39,222 bases of DNA from Chara braunii (taxonomy: Eukaryota > Streptophyta > Charophyceae > Charales > Characeae). Where the stretch lies: assembly GCA_003427395.1 (NCBI GenBank), contig BFEA01000823.1:7582-46803 (forward strand), given 5' to 3'. The position numbers and the translations under genes are program-made. Below the pieces are notes generated by a model. It was not told the origin of the DNA. It worked only from the letters and a program-made list of their open reading frames with translations, and did no database searches. Positions 10,980 through 20,480 of this stretch are shown piece after piece (the stretch's first letter is position 1; every line of letters starts with the position of its first letter).

Positions 10980-11254
10980 ACAGAAAAAAAGCGGTGTGTT
11001 AACACCGAAGTTGAATGGGGACCTTTGTGTATAACATCAGATTATAATCAATTTATTAACTGGTTATCATCATGTTCATGTTGATAATCATGAAGCCCAT
11101 TAACCTATATCTACAAACAATGATCGCAAGGGATATCATCGTTTGACCCTTTTTCAACTGTTTACAAACAGTTCATCAACTGTTTATTTTCTCCCCCATG
11201 TGTTGAAAACCTGTAGGTAAACTGTTGAAATCATGTTGAAATCCAGTGATCCTG
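10980..11254. other. 275-bp unrelated spacer between RNase H copies
   Basis: A/T-rich sequence unlike the flanking pol genes. It contains a CGGTGT-GTTA-ACACCG hairpin near 10990, an AACTGTT-TAC-AAACAGTT hairpin near 11157, and further AACTGTT-like copies up to 11225. It has no coding potential. It may be a junction between two elements, an inserted short element, or filler DNA from break repair. Confidence 0.7.
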
Positions 11255-11673
11255 ACGTCGCTGATGACGGTACAGTCGAGTCTCACGATGGAAAGTGTCA
11301 TGTTGCTTATCTATCTCGACAGCTACTTCTCGCTGAGCGTAACTATACTGCCGACGAGCGCGAGGTCCTTGCGCTGGTCTGCGTTGTTAAGAAGTGGCGT
11401 CATCACTTGCACGGTCACACTTTCACCGTTTTGACGGACAACTCTGTCATCGCCGCCTTCCAGACGAAGCCTAAGCTCACTTCTCGTCAGGTTCGTTGGT
11501 GGCGTGACCTCTCAGAGTTCGACTTCACCATCAAGAAGATTTCCGGCGAAAGCAATCGCGGCGCAGATGCCTTATCCTGCCGCCCCGACCTTCAGTGCGA
11601 GGATCGTCAGTTATCTGCTATTTCAGCTCTCACCATCCACCCTGCCTTTCTGGATGAGTACCGTCGCGCATCA
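11255..11673 (+). pseudogene. Ty3 RNase H, second copy (frame open)
   Basis: The same 415-bp region as 10565-10979, with roughly 20 substitutions by eye and the 4 bp retained, so it stays open in one frame through VAYLSRQLLLAERNYT, HHLHGHTFTVLTDNSV and FDFTIKKISGESNRGADALS. It ends at RRAS with a TGA at 11674. Past that stop, frame 1 continues as family-typical sequence (FQFIYADLQAGKLVPYF), so this copy is the one joined to the integrase. Confidence 0.92.
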
Positions 11674-11676
11674 TGA

Positions 11677-12700
11677 TACACCCAGTGCCCTGAGTTTCAG
11701 TTCATCTACGCTGACCTACAGGCTGGCAAGCTCGTCCCTTACTTCCAGCTCGATCCCTCTGGACTCCTATATTGGCTTGGTCGCCAAGGTACTCGTACTC
11801 CCCGCTTATGTATCCCCTCTACTGGCCAGCTCCGCGTTCGGGCCGTCGCTGAGTGTCACGAGTTACGACCAGCGCGTTGCCGGTCACCTCGGTGTCTTCA
11901 AGACACTTGACCGCCTATACCGCCATTACTACTGGGAGTACCGTCGTCCCTTCACTAAGGAGTACGTCCGCACCTGCAGGATCTGCCAGGAGGCCAACAT
12001 TCCCAACCACCACCCCTACGGTCTTCTTCAACTCTTTACCCATTCCTACTCAGTGTTGGACTTCTGTCTCCATGGACTTCATCGGTCCTCTCCGTCCCCT
12101 ACCCTACAAGGCCACGATGCCATCTTCGTCGTTGTATGCCGGTTGACTAAGCATGCTTACTTCCTCCCTTGCAAGTATGCTAGTTCTGCCAAAGACATCG
12201 CCTCCCTATACTTTAACCGCATTGCCATTCATCACAGTCTTCCCACTAGCATCGTCTCTGATCGCGATCCCCACTTGACTTTTCACTTCTGGCGTGGACT
12301 CCATGAGATCTATGGCTCCGAGCTCCGCTTCTCCTCCTCCTATCACCCCAGTCAGATGGACAGATTGAGGTCACCAACAAAACCTTTGGGAGTATCCTCA
12401 ATAAGTTTGTTGAGAATGACTCTGATTGGGATCTGCATCTTGCTCAAGCAGAGATCGCTTACAACCACGTTATTTCTCCTGCCACTGGCACGTCCCCCTC
12501 CTATTGTGACTTGGGATATCACCCTTGTGTCCCATCTGATCTTCTCCGTCCATCTCAGATCCATCCCGACACAAAATGCCCAGCACTCGACGACTGGGTA
12601 AAGGAGATGGATGCCCTTCTTAGCAAGGCTCGAGAGAGCATTGCTAACTCCCAGACTCGTATGGCGACTCACGTCAACCGCTCTCGCATCAACCATCCCT
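11677..12700 (+). pseudogene. Ty3 integrase (zinc finger and DD35E core)
   Basis: Pre-integrase sequence (frame 1) leads to an HHCC zinc finger in frame 2 with His at 11885 and 11924 and the CRIC cysteines at 11975 and 11984. The catalytic triad can be placed: Asp in MDFIGPL (12075, frame 3), Asp in SDRDP (12260, frame 2) and Glu in DGQIEV (12367, frame 1), with about 35 residues between the last two as expected. The frame switches three times, near 11855, 12050-12110 and 12355, so no functional enzyme can be made although all catalytic residues survive. Confidence 0.92.
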
Positions 12701-13146
12701 TCAAAGTTGGCGACGAGGTTCTTATCGACGCACGCCACTTCCAGCCCGAAGCTGACACGCTTCAGAAATTCAGAGGTCGATATATCGGACCATGCATCAT
12801 TCTTACACCCGTCGGACCTAACTGTCCGGTGAGCTTCAAATTGAAGTTCCCCGATTCCATGTATCACACTAACCTACATGATGTGTTTCATGTATCTCTA
12901 CTGCGCCCCTTCAGACGGTCTCCCCCTGAGTTCCACGGTCGACCTTACCCTCGCCCCTCTCGCATCATCATTGAGGGTCACGAGGAGTTTGTCATCTCTG
13001 ATATCGCGTTCCGGCGTATGACTGATGGTGACCCTCCCTGCCTCGAGTATCTCGTTCAATGGAAGGGTTACCCTGACGAGGAGTATGGTTTGACAAACGT
13101 TGCAGCCTCCCAGAACGTTGTAATGATGAATATCAAGGAGGTCCAA
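12700..13146 (+). pseudogene. Ty3 GPY/F module and C-terminal chromodomain
   Basis: Frame 1 reads KVGDEVLIDARHF, FRGRYIGPCIIL with VGPNCPVSFKLKFP (GPY/F module), then HTNLHDVFHVSLLRPF, and from about 12982 a chromodomain-like segment containing CLEYLVQWKGYPDEEY. In the family this module binds modified histones or chromatin and steers integration. The aromatic Trp normally found shortly after EE(Y/S)-T is replaced here: the segment reads GLTNVAAS instead of a WEP-type motif. Recognisable homology stops near 13146, and the ORF running on to 13512 looks like flank. Confidence 0.85.
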
Positions 13147-14285
13147 CTACCTCAATTAGACCGGCACTCTGCCCTGCGATTAGGCAACAACGGGCAAGGT
13201 GGGGAGCCTGCTCTTCTAACAGTCTGCAGGGCGAGTAAAGGGCACCGATCCCAAGGTAAGTGCACTGTGGGTGACATGTTTAGCAGAAAGGGTTTACCCT
13301 GCACCCCTCCTCTGCTAGGTGCCATGGCGGCCTTCTTATGTGATCTTCGAAATGTTGACAACGGGGTGATCCGGTGTTTCTTTTTCGATTGGATTTTTTT
13401 AGGGTTGTTGCTCAGGATTGGGTCGATGAGGGTTCGAGGGTCGTGTTGGATGGGGGTAGTGTGGTTACGAGGGATTTGGGGTGATGGGTGGGCGAAATTA
13501 GGAGCTGGCTAATGGTGTGTGGTGGTCGGGTAGGGAGAAGGAAATTCCTTGTGGAGTGATTTCCTGATTTCCCCCTTGCTTTCCAGGCGAGGACCGATTT
13601 GCACTTTGCCTCCCGCCTCATTAGTTCACCGTCCCTCCCGTAAGTGCACAATGACGCCTGTTAAAATTTTAGAAACGCAGTTGTATGCTGCTAACCGAGG
13701 ACACTAACCTAGGGTTTTGTGCAAGTCTTGGGGCTGGGGGATGACCAAGAGATAATTAGGATGATATGAAGATACCGGAAAAGAGCAGCTCTCGGATGGA
13801 AATTGAAATAATATCAACAACGCCTATGTGAGTGGGTGCTCTACATCGTCATGATAATATTCGATCCAGTGTGACAGGAGTGACTCTTTTCAACTTTGAC
13901 TACCTCTCCCCTCGCACAGTGACATACACAATGGACAATGATTGGTTGATGGGTTAAATACAAAACCACATAGGTGGGTTGGCCTGCAGTCGCCGGGGAG
14001 GGGAGTCACGGGTGCCTGTTAGTTAGCAGGATCCATGTATCAATTAAGCTCGTCACACACCATAGAATGAACTAGAAGCATCTGAGAATAGCAAGGAGCA
14101 TCCAGGATCAGGGTTTTATGGATTGAGGGGCGTTCGCCTCTGGGAGTGCTCTCGGGTTAGGAGGGGGCCTGGGGAGTTCACTCTCGAAGGAAGGGTGGTT
14201 GCTGATTGTAATGCTGCCATGTGGCAGGGACGTGGTGGAACCGCTTAGGGTGCAGGACTGTAGAAGGGTTGTGTGGCTGAGCTGT
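13147..14285. other. Flank of Ty3 remnant, no recognised feature
   Basis: About 1.1 kb with no domain, tRNA or repeat that I can identify. If the element had a 3' LTR it should lie here, but no second copy exists in the window and no polypurine tract is evident. The G-rich stretch at 13400-13510 is notable only for strand bias. Confidence 0.4.
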
Positions 14286-14890
14286 TTTTTTTTTTTTCTT
14301 CTTTTTTTTTTTTCAAACAAATGCTCCAGTCTATTCGTGGGGAGCAGCACGTGTTGGGAACCGGGCCCAGCGTCCCATATCGAATTGTACAGATCATTGA
14401 GAAAATTTGAGATCCTTTGAGATACCGGGGCCATTACCCGACTTCGGCTAAGATCGGTCTGTGAATATCTAATGGTCTATTAAGGAACTACTCATGCAAT
14501 AGGCTGCCACAGAGGTCCTACGAATGCTCACAACCCTCAGGTTCTCTGACAAACCCTTCTAAGACTTCCCAACACCGTCTTACTCCCTGTTGAGCTCTTC
14601 CAAGTCTCACGCCCCCACCCTGCTGGGTTACAGGGCAACACAACTCGCCCCAGCTCCGACCAGCGTCATGCCAGCAGCAACCCTTGGTCGTCCCTTGGGA
14701 TGCCCACCCCAAAGCATCCCCAGATCTCTCTACCAGGCCTCACGCTCCTGCATCAGCAGGTTACAGGGCAACACCCCAGCACCCGCCAGTGTCGTTCTGG
14801 CATCGAACGACCACAGATCATTGAGTATAACAGCATCGAAACCGCCTACGATGGATTCCTAAGAAACCCTAAAGTCCTAAGACATTCATA
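14286..14890 (-). mobile_element. SINE-like retroposon, near full length (copy C1)
   Basis: Read on the minus strand, the copy has a body of repeated GGTTACAGGGCAAC-type monomers (complement at 14560-14830), a GCCGAAG-CGGGTAATGGCCCCGG segment (complement at about 14422-14450), and the two-hairpin tail GGGACGCTGGGC-CCCAGC plus GCTCC-GGAGC (complement at 14322-14375). It ends in an A-rich tail that appears as T-tracts at 14285-14313. The closest relative is 26230-26825. No protein is encoded. The 5' end near 14890 is not sharply defined. Confidence 0.8.
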
Positions 14891-15024
14891 AGAACAACCG
14901 ACTTTTTTTTTTTTTCTGGGACTCTACCAAGTCAATAGAATATGTGTGTCAAAAAGCCTCCCCATCACAAATTAGATAGGTGAAACCTATTCAATCCACC
15001 TACGACCAGCACCAGCATGGCTAA

Positions 15025-15270
15025 TTTCAGCACGAACCGAAGCTCTTCCAGGCCTCATGCTCCCATCAGGTTAGGTTACAGAGTTGCACCACCTTGCTCC
15101 AGCACCAGCCTGCATTGCTCCAGTTACGACCCCCGATGACCACTGGGACTGGCCCCGCAAACAGTCCCCCAGAGCTCTCTACCAAGCCTCACGCCCCCAC
15201 TAAGCTAGGTCATAGAGTTGCGCCACCTGGCTCCGGCTCCGGCCAGCGTTGCTCCAGCATCGGTCTTCGA
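15025..15270 (-). mobile_element. Degenerate SINE-body fragment (copy C6)
   Basis: Two diverged monomers of the same GGTTACAG/GGTCATAG-GTTGC-CACC core with CTCCAGC/CTCCGGC endings lie at about 15063-15118 and 15208-15260, each preceded by a CCAAGCCTCACG-like segment. The tail is absent. Confidence 0.6.
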
Positions 15271-15835
15271 GGGCCACCGACTTTTTGACCACCCCTCGCA
15301 GGATCACATCTGGCTTACCAGATAACACCTATTCCTACAACCTCCTCGAGAGGCAACCAAATGGAAAGCTATAGTAAAGTGGGTGACAGATTTATTCGAG
15401 AGAGATCGCCCCTCCCTCCCCCTACCCCTCCCCCCTCAGCCCTACACTGCCTCCGCCGAGGAGAGTCACCCACTCTCCCTCGGCCCCAATATAGGACCAA
15501 TCCTCTCTCCCCATTTCCCCAGGAGCACGCAGTTCCCACCTAAAGCATGCCCCCCCGCCCCTTGCCCATTTCCGCCTCCGCAGCGACTGATGTTGACCCA
15601 CACACAGTCCTTGCTCCAGAATAAGGCAACCCCCTACTCCGCCCCTACCCTCTTTGAGACATTCACCCCCCACCTCGCGATGCCCCTACAGGATAGAGCT
15701 CCCCCCACCCTCTTCCCACCGTTCAGCCCTCCGGGAACAATCCGATCCAGCCGACCACAGTTATTGATGACACACTTACCAAAATATCATTTGCTTGGAT
15801 TTTGTTGGATTTTGTTGATGACGATGGACAGCACC
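15271..15835. other. C-rich non-coding stretch
   Basis: Pyrimidine-rich sequence with a P/S/T-rich plus-strand ORF (15383-15916) that shows no domain. From about 15790 that sequence runs into the acidic GAT repeat, so part of the ORF could be an old coding remnant, but nothing supports a product. Confidence 0.4.
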
Positions 15836-16158
15836 CTGAAGATTATGATAATGAGAATGATGGTGACAACCAACTCACTTGCTGATGCAGAGCAACATCT
15901 AATGAAAACAAGATGATGATAATGATGAGAATGAAAATGGAATGATGATGATGATCATACCAAAGAGCAGGACCAACGACCCCTATGATTACAAACTGAT
16001 GATGATGATGATGATGATGATAATGATGATAGCGATGATGATGGTGATGTCGATAATGATGATGATGATGATGAAGATGATGATGATGTTGATGATATTG
16101 ATGACGCACTGATGATGATCATCATAATAATGATGATGTTGATGGTGATGTCAGCAAC

Positions 16159-16217
<59 letters not shown>

Positions 16218-16285
16218 CGCACGACGCCCTATGATGACTACAAGATGATGATGGTGTGATGACGAGCACCTTAGATGATAACCTA

Positions 16286-16340
<55 letters not shown>

Positions 16341-16685
16341 GCAACGTCCTATGATGACGTCAAGCTTTGCCAACCGTGCTGTATGATGGAGAGATATTTG
16401 ACGATGGAGATACAACAATGAGTGACGAGCAGCGCCCCTGGTGCATGGCTCCTTGATAATAGTGATAATATTACCGCCGAACAGGAGTGAAGACATACAC
16501 CTTGATGATGATGACGAGCAGTACCCTGATGCTGATGATGGTGATGACGAGCAGCGCCCTGATGATGATGACAAACCATTTCTGTGATGATGCTGTCAAA
16601 TCACGCCTGTTGATGATGATGGTGACGAGCAGCACTCTAATGATGATGACACCGATGCTGGTGCTGGTGGTGATCAGCGAGAGTG
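15836..16685. repeat. GAT trinucleotide / GACGAGCAGCGCCCT minisatellite
   Basis: Long (GAT)n runs at about 16000-16080, 16157-16216 and 16287-16340 alternate with copies of a GACGAGCAGCGCCCTGATGATG-like unit (near 16427, 16513, 16547 and 16623, with diverged copies elsewhere). In the forward GAT frame the units read as acidic DDDEQRPDDDD-type peptide, interrupted by stops such as the TGA near 15881. Minus-strand S- or H-rich ORFs are translations of the same repeat. It is either an expanded microsatellite or the decayed acidic repeat of a former gene. Confidence 0.85.
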
Positions 16686-16689
16686 CCGC

Positions 16690-17380
16690 AGATGATAGAG
16701 ATGTATACAAAAACCGAAATCAACGCACTCGATATCGCCTCCAATCCTCCTCCCGCTCCACGTAAGCACGCGCTCCTCCTTTCCGTCCGCGTCATACCAA
16801 CCGCCTACCACAACACTACACAGACCAAGGAGCAAAAGCCATAAGAAGGCTGAACTTCTCAAGGAGACCCACCTCCTCTCGAAGGCAAGTTCCCCTTCAC
16901 CCAACGTGCTAACCTGTAACACCACTAGATGAAGCGCAAAGCTGGAGATGGCACTGAAGTGCTTTCAAAAGGCAGGAGTCACGCTCCATCCTCCTGCCCT
17001 CCCGCTGTCCGATCTCTACCTCATCACTACCCCATCACCAAGGCGCCGTCACGACAAAACTGCCCACGTCATACCCAGCTGCCACTTCACGCTCGCATGT
17101 TTCCAAGCTATAGGGCGCCACAGGACTGCCCGTGTGAGAGTGCCAACCCAGCAGGGCGCAGCGCTCCTGTCAGCCCAGTGCTAGAATGATGCTGATCTAT
17201 GGAGGAGCTGCACTCAGTGGTAAAAGTTTGGACCAAAGGTCATCCTGACCAGGCATCGTGTGGCTGAGCTGTTAAAATCGATGGGCAGTTAATCCCCTCT
17301 GTGGAGGGCGATCAATGCTGCCCAGTGCCCATTAATTACAGCCTACAACTGAAACTGCTATAATCATGGCTTCCTGCAGT
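16690..17380. other. Unassigned stretch with short ORFs
   Basis: Plus-strand ORFs 16929-17189 and 16948-17184 overlap in different frames and have no recognised domain. From about 17190 the sequence may be the 5' part of the retroposon whose tail lies at 17388-17446. Confidence 0.35.
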
Positions 17381-17387
17381 GAATGTT

Positions 17388-17530
17388 AAGGGACGCTGGA
17401 CCCGATTTCCAGCAGGTGCAGCTCCCCACCAATGGAATGGAGCCATTATGATGCGGAATGGGAGGGGTGTCTGCTCTTATCAGCGCCCCCACCATCCCCT
17501 CCGCCGATGTGTTAAACAAAAAAAAGAAAA
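17388..17530 (+). mobile_element. Retroposon 3' end, class B tail with extension
   Basis: Contains GGGACGCTGGACCC-TTTCCAGC followed by AGCTCC-CCACCAATGGAATGGAGC, then GGAGGGG-TGTCTGCTCTTATCA-GCGCCCC-CCCCTCC, ending GATGTG-TTAAAC and an A-rich tail (17516-17531). The first two stem-loops correspond to the family tail, with the outer pair G-C changed to A-T. The third stem (GGAGGGG/CCCCTCC) recurs with other sequence at 18467-18540. Confidence 0.75.
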
Positions 17531-17680
17531 AGGAAGTGGATAGGCTGGGGGAGATCATCAGAGTGACCAAAGCCAACAACACCAAGCAACCAACGTGAAG
17601 TCTAGACCAGCATACAACACCCTTGCGTCTATGTGTCCAGCCGTGCGTCATTCTAACGCCCTGCAGGTGTCCATACGCTA

Positions 17681-17763
17681 GATTGCAATTGAGTTTTGAA
17701 CCCGCAACCTCATACCATAATGCGCATTTCCAACCGGTGCTCTAACCACTAAGCTACATCAAC
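17681..17763 (-). mobile_element. tRNA-like SINE head
   Basis: The minus strand reads an A-box-like TAGCTTAGTGGTTAGAGC (complement 17738-17755) and a B-box-like GGGTTCAAAAC (complement about 17693-17703), spaced as in a tRNA gene with a long variable region. The acceptor and T stems do not close well, so this is a tRNA-derived SINE head and not a functional tRNA. The body continues downstream on the minus strand to a T/A-rich stretch near 17520. It abuts the LINE endonuclease fragment at 17761. Confidence 0.7.
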
Positions 17764-17979
17764 TGGACTTTCTTCATGGCCATCGTTGTACTCGTCTGTG
17801 TCCATGAGATGTGTTTCTCGGAGACAGATGACATCAGGCCAGTCTTTTCCTTCCCCTCCCCGCAACCGCTCCCAGATGGCCCTTTGCTTTCTGGGGCCTG
17901 CCGAAGCCAACCCGTTTATATTGAGGGAGCGAAGATAGAGGTGGCCACCAAATGATGCATTATACTCAAGTCTGAACAA
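17761..17979 (-). pseudogene. LINE endonuclease (APE-type) N-terminal fragment
   Basis: The minus-strand frame reads LRSLNINGL, a basic helix PRKQRAIWERL, and PDVICLRETHL, which matches the start of the apurinic-like endonuclease of non-LTR retrotransposons (N-x-NG-L, then PD-x-IC-x-QETHL). The family nicks target DNA for target-primed reverse transcription. Here the usual Gln before the metal-binding Glu is Arg. The match breaks off after about 55 residues exactly where the tRNA-like SINE head begins, so only the beginning of the gene is present. Confidence 0.82.
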
Positions 17980-18237
17980 CCCGTCAGTGAACAGCCCCTA
18001 TCAAAACTTGGGACCCCTGAGTCATGTTCTGCAGGCTTTTCCCGTCCCTCTTTCAATCTTTAACCTGTGTCTGAGATATTTGTGCCTCTTGTTGGTCCAC
18101 AGCCGTCCAGCGTAGCTCCGTGATATATATGACAATTACCAAGTGCAGTCCCAGCATGGAAATGTTGAAGTCCTCCTCCGGTCTCTGTGCCCAGTTCAGA
18201 TTCAGGTAAGGAATTTATTCTGTTCATCTGATTGCAT

Positions 18238-18300
18238 CCGGATTTAGATTGGGGCCTGTATTTCAACAGTTCACGGGTGTACCAACTGAGCTAGGACCAT
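18238..18300 (-). mobile_element. Second tRNA-like SINE head (degenerate)
   Basis: The minus strand has a good A-box TAGCTCAGTTGGTA (complement 18280-18293) and a weak B-box CAATCTAAATCC (complement near 18241-18252). The body downstream on the minus strand (18060-18237) is unlike the SINE head at 17681-17763, so this is probably a different family. Confidence 0.55.
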
Positions 18301-18466
18301 TGGGCAAGGAGGGCTTTTCGGCTCCCTGCAGCTACTAGGTGGTATTACATTGCAGTGATGTCAGAGGGTCCGTTGATTATGGCTATGTCCGAGCCAATGC
18401 TCTCAGCTGCTCACTGAGATGGGTCCCCTACTTATCTCCGATTTGAAGAGTAGACGGAGTCTCTCT

Positions 18467-18540
18467 TAGGGGCTAGGGGCAATTGCTCTTATCAACACCC
18501 CTAGCACCCCAAGGGATGTTGAAAAAACCAAAAAAAAAAA
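18467..18540 (+). mobile_element. Retroposon tail extension with GCTAGGGG hairpin
   Basis: GCTAGGGG and CCCCTAGC pair perfectly around a loop with TGCTCTTATCA, followed by GATGTTG and an A-rich tail (18523-18540). The same loop with other stem arms is at 17456-17505. The upstream part of the tail is too diverged to align by eye. Confidence 0.6.
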
Positions 18541-18963
18541 GCCGACTTCAATTGTAATGGCTTAGCTTGAGTCTCACGGTCAATAATCGCTAGGTACCAG
18601 CCGCTCCTTACTCATGCAACTGCGGCCAGGCCTGATTGTAAGACTTAGCACTATGGGAGGCAGTGGACTGGTTCACCCGCAGTGTGTGCTGGTGCAACTA
18701 GGTAGCGTTCTGGCGGGGTGCTACAGAGGCTGAGGTTTGATGAACCAGAGGAACTAAGTCAGCATAAGAAATGCCACAGTTAAACCACCTGTTCATGTGA
18801 ACCTACGTAGTGCTCTTACCCTGTAAGAGCATTGCTATTCGGGCCTGGGCTGGTAGCGAAAGAGGCAGGCCACTTTGAAAGGGAGCATTTGCAGGCTCGT
18901 GAGACTTGGAAGGTAGCTTCGTCAACTCAGCCTCGTGTGAACCGGTGGTTAAAACTTTGAAGT
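18541..18963. other. Unassigned stretch
   Basis: No ORF with a domain. The segment ends in a palindrome at about 18948-18972 (TGGTTAAAAC / GTTTAACCA) that overlaps the left end of the following inverted-repeat element. Confidence 0.35.
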
Positions 18964-19244
18964 TTAACCACCAGTACTTCCTAGAGTCGTGCCCGTTAAC
19001 GCGCCACGATTTTAGGAAACGTACAGGCTACTACAGGAGCGCCCAAATTCATCCGACTTTTTTTTTTAAACGGACCCAGTGCCCAAGGCTGATATTATCA
19101 AAAGGAAGATCGAGGCCGGGGTCCTCACAGTCTACCCGGAGTGACCGAACCAAATATGCTGAGAACCGGGCTCAGCGTCCCTAGAAACGTTTCTACTCTT
19201 TTTTTTTCCACGGCCGATAGCTGGGCCAAGTACTGGTGGTTTAC
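18964..19244. mobile_element. TTAA-type inverted-repeat element with nested retroposon
   Basis: The left end is TTAACCACCAGTACTT and the right end AAGTACTGGTGGTTTA. Apart from a ~120-bp insert (19058-19181) it matches, in reverse orientation, the complete element at 31264-31425: the segments GGAAACGTACAGGCTACTACA, GCGCCCAAATTCATCCGAC and CGGCCGATAGCTGGGC are shared. The insert has T9 at its left, that is a minus-strand A tail, and its far end carries the retroposon-tail motif (minus strand GGACGCTGAGC-GCTCAGC-like). It is a nested insertion. Confidence 0.82.
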
Positions 19245-19460
19245 AGGTGGACAAAAGGAGCCTTGAGAGCGATAATATTTCCATTATGGCGGTCAGCAAA
19301 AGACTGAAGAGGTGGTAGCAGATCCTTCTGACGCGGTAGCAGATCCTTCTGCAGAAGCTTCGGAACAGGATTGGGGAGATATGATTGTGGTAGGTGCAGG
19401 CAGGACAACCGTAAGTTACTGTACAGGAATTATCCCAGTGCTTGCATCTGTACATAACAA

Positions 19461-19605
19461 GTCACGCTGGACCCAGTTTCCAGCAGGTGGAGCTCCCCAC
19501 CAATAGAATGGAGCCACCTGGGGGGGGGGGGGGGCATAGTAAAGGGCAACGCTCATACCAACCCCGGTAATACACCCCAGCAGATGTTTTTTTTTAAAAA
19601 CAAAA
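19461..19605 (+). mobile_element. Retroposon 3' end, class B, with poly-G interruption
   Basis: ACGCTGGACCC-GTTTCCAGC then AGCTCC-CCACCAATAGAATGGAGC, followed by a G15 run (19520-19534) and the extension GGGCAACGCTCATACCAACCCC, GATGTT and a T/A-rich end. The sequence upstream (19245-19460) is not assignable. Confidence 0.7.
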
Positions 19606-20105
19606 GGCATCGTGCTACCCCCAACCCCTTTCGCAGGGGACTCGGTGTTAGCCAGATTGGTTATTCAGCGATGTGCGAAGGAGGAGAAAGCAGACTGTGG
19701 CCATGCAGTCATCCCAAAGGCAATCAAACATAGATCTCAGTATGTTACATACTAGCTTCAAGCAAGCATATGGACCATCTTACATATGAGATGTTCAAAG
19801 CCTCCCCTCACCCATCCGGATCGAGCAGCCGCCAGGGACGATCTGAAAAGAGACCCCTTTTGGGCCCAGCTGCTGAAGGACTGGTGACGCCTCCCTCTTC
19901 CGGACACGCCCCCCTGCCCACTGCCTCTGGATCACCGACAGGTAGGGGACTCGAGGGTGTTCGTGACCGCCATGGGCCTCGGGGGTCAAAAGGGGAGTAA
20001 CCAAAGTGGGAGATCTGTGGGACACATAGGCAGAGGAGTGGTATTCGGAACACCAACTCCGCCAGATCCTTTTTTTTTCTTTTTTTTTTCCAAGAAAAGA
20101 AAAAA

Positions 20106-20250
20106 GGGGTAACTTCAGTAGAGTCACAAAAAGGAGTTATAATTGCACTATGGGGCAAGACACAGTTTGCAATTGCACTTCGGGCACCCTACCTGGCCAG
20201 AAAGTTGGGTTGTATACATTGCCTGAATTGCAATTCAAAACTGTAAAAAG
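20106..20250 (+). mobile_element. Foldback element FB1, partial copy
   Basis: Starts GGGGTAACTTCAGTAGAGTCACAAA and follows the same sequence as the complete FB1 copies at 21676-21873 and 29850-30054, through CACTATGGGGCAAGACACAG and TTTGCAATTGCA to the centre CCTGGCCAGAAAGTTGGGTTG. The second arm stops after GAATTGCAATTCAAAACTGT, and the remainder is replaced by a short AAAAAGACTT duplication. Confidence 0.8.
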
Positions 20251-20480
20251 ACTTAAAAACTGTAAAAAGACTTATCTGGAGATGGAGGTCAGAGATCTGA
20301 GCAGTATAGTGTAATCTTTCGAGACATATCAGCAGTCACAGTACTTGGTGCATTGTTTTGTACTTTGTTACGGAAGTATCCGACTAGTGTATAGCTTTAT
20401 CTCAGAGATTTCTCGTTTGGAATGATTTACTCTTGAATAATTGGTGTCGTCGGTTTAATAGAGCGCTTTCAACATCTCTC

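Larger units (their letters stand above)
9600..13146 (+). mobile_element. Ty3-type chromovirus remnant (pol, 5'-truncated)
   Basis: A recognisable Ty3 pol order runs along the plus strand: RT, RNase H, integrase zinc finger, integrase core, GPY/F module and chromodomain. Gag, protease and the start of RT are missing, and I find no LTRs, primer-binding site or polypurine tract. At least five frame changes (near 10240, 10737, 11855, 12050-12110 and 12355) and nonsense codons (about 10453, 10900 and 11674) make it inactive. RNase H is present twice, separated by a 275-bp unrelated stretch. The C-terminal chromodomain places it among chromoviruses; the clade cannot be settled by eye. Confidence 0.93.

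Noticed and set aside
13147-13512. C-terminal extension of the Ty3 polyprotein after the chromodomain
   Set aside because: The frame stays open, but the sequence loses family character at about 13146; it may be read-through of flank.
15955-16574. Poly-Ser, poly-His and poly-Ile minus-strand ORFs
   Set aside because: Direct products of the GAT repeat read on the other strand.
17681-17763. Functional tRNA gene
   Set aside because: The A- and B-boxes are good, but the acceptor and T stems do not pair, and a SINE-like body continues downstream.
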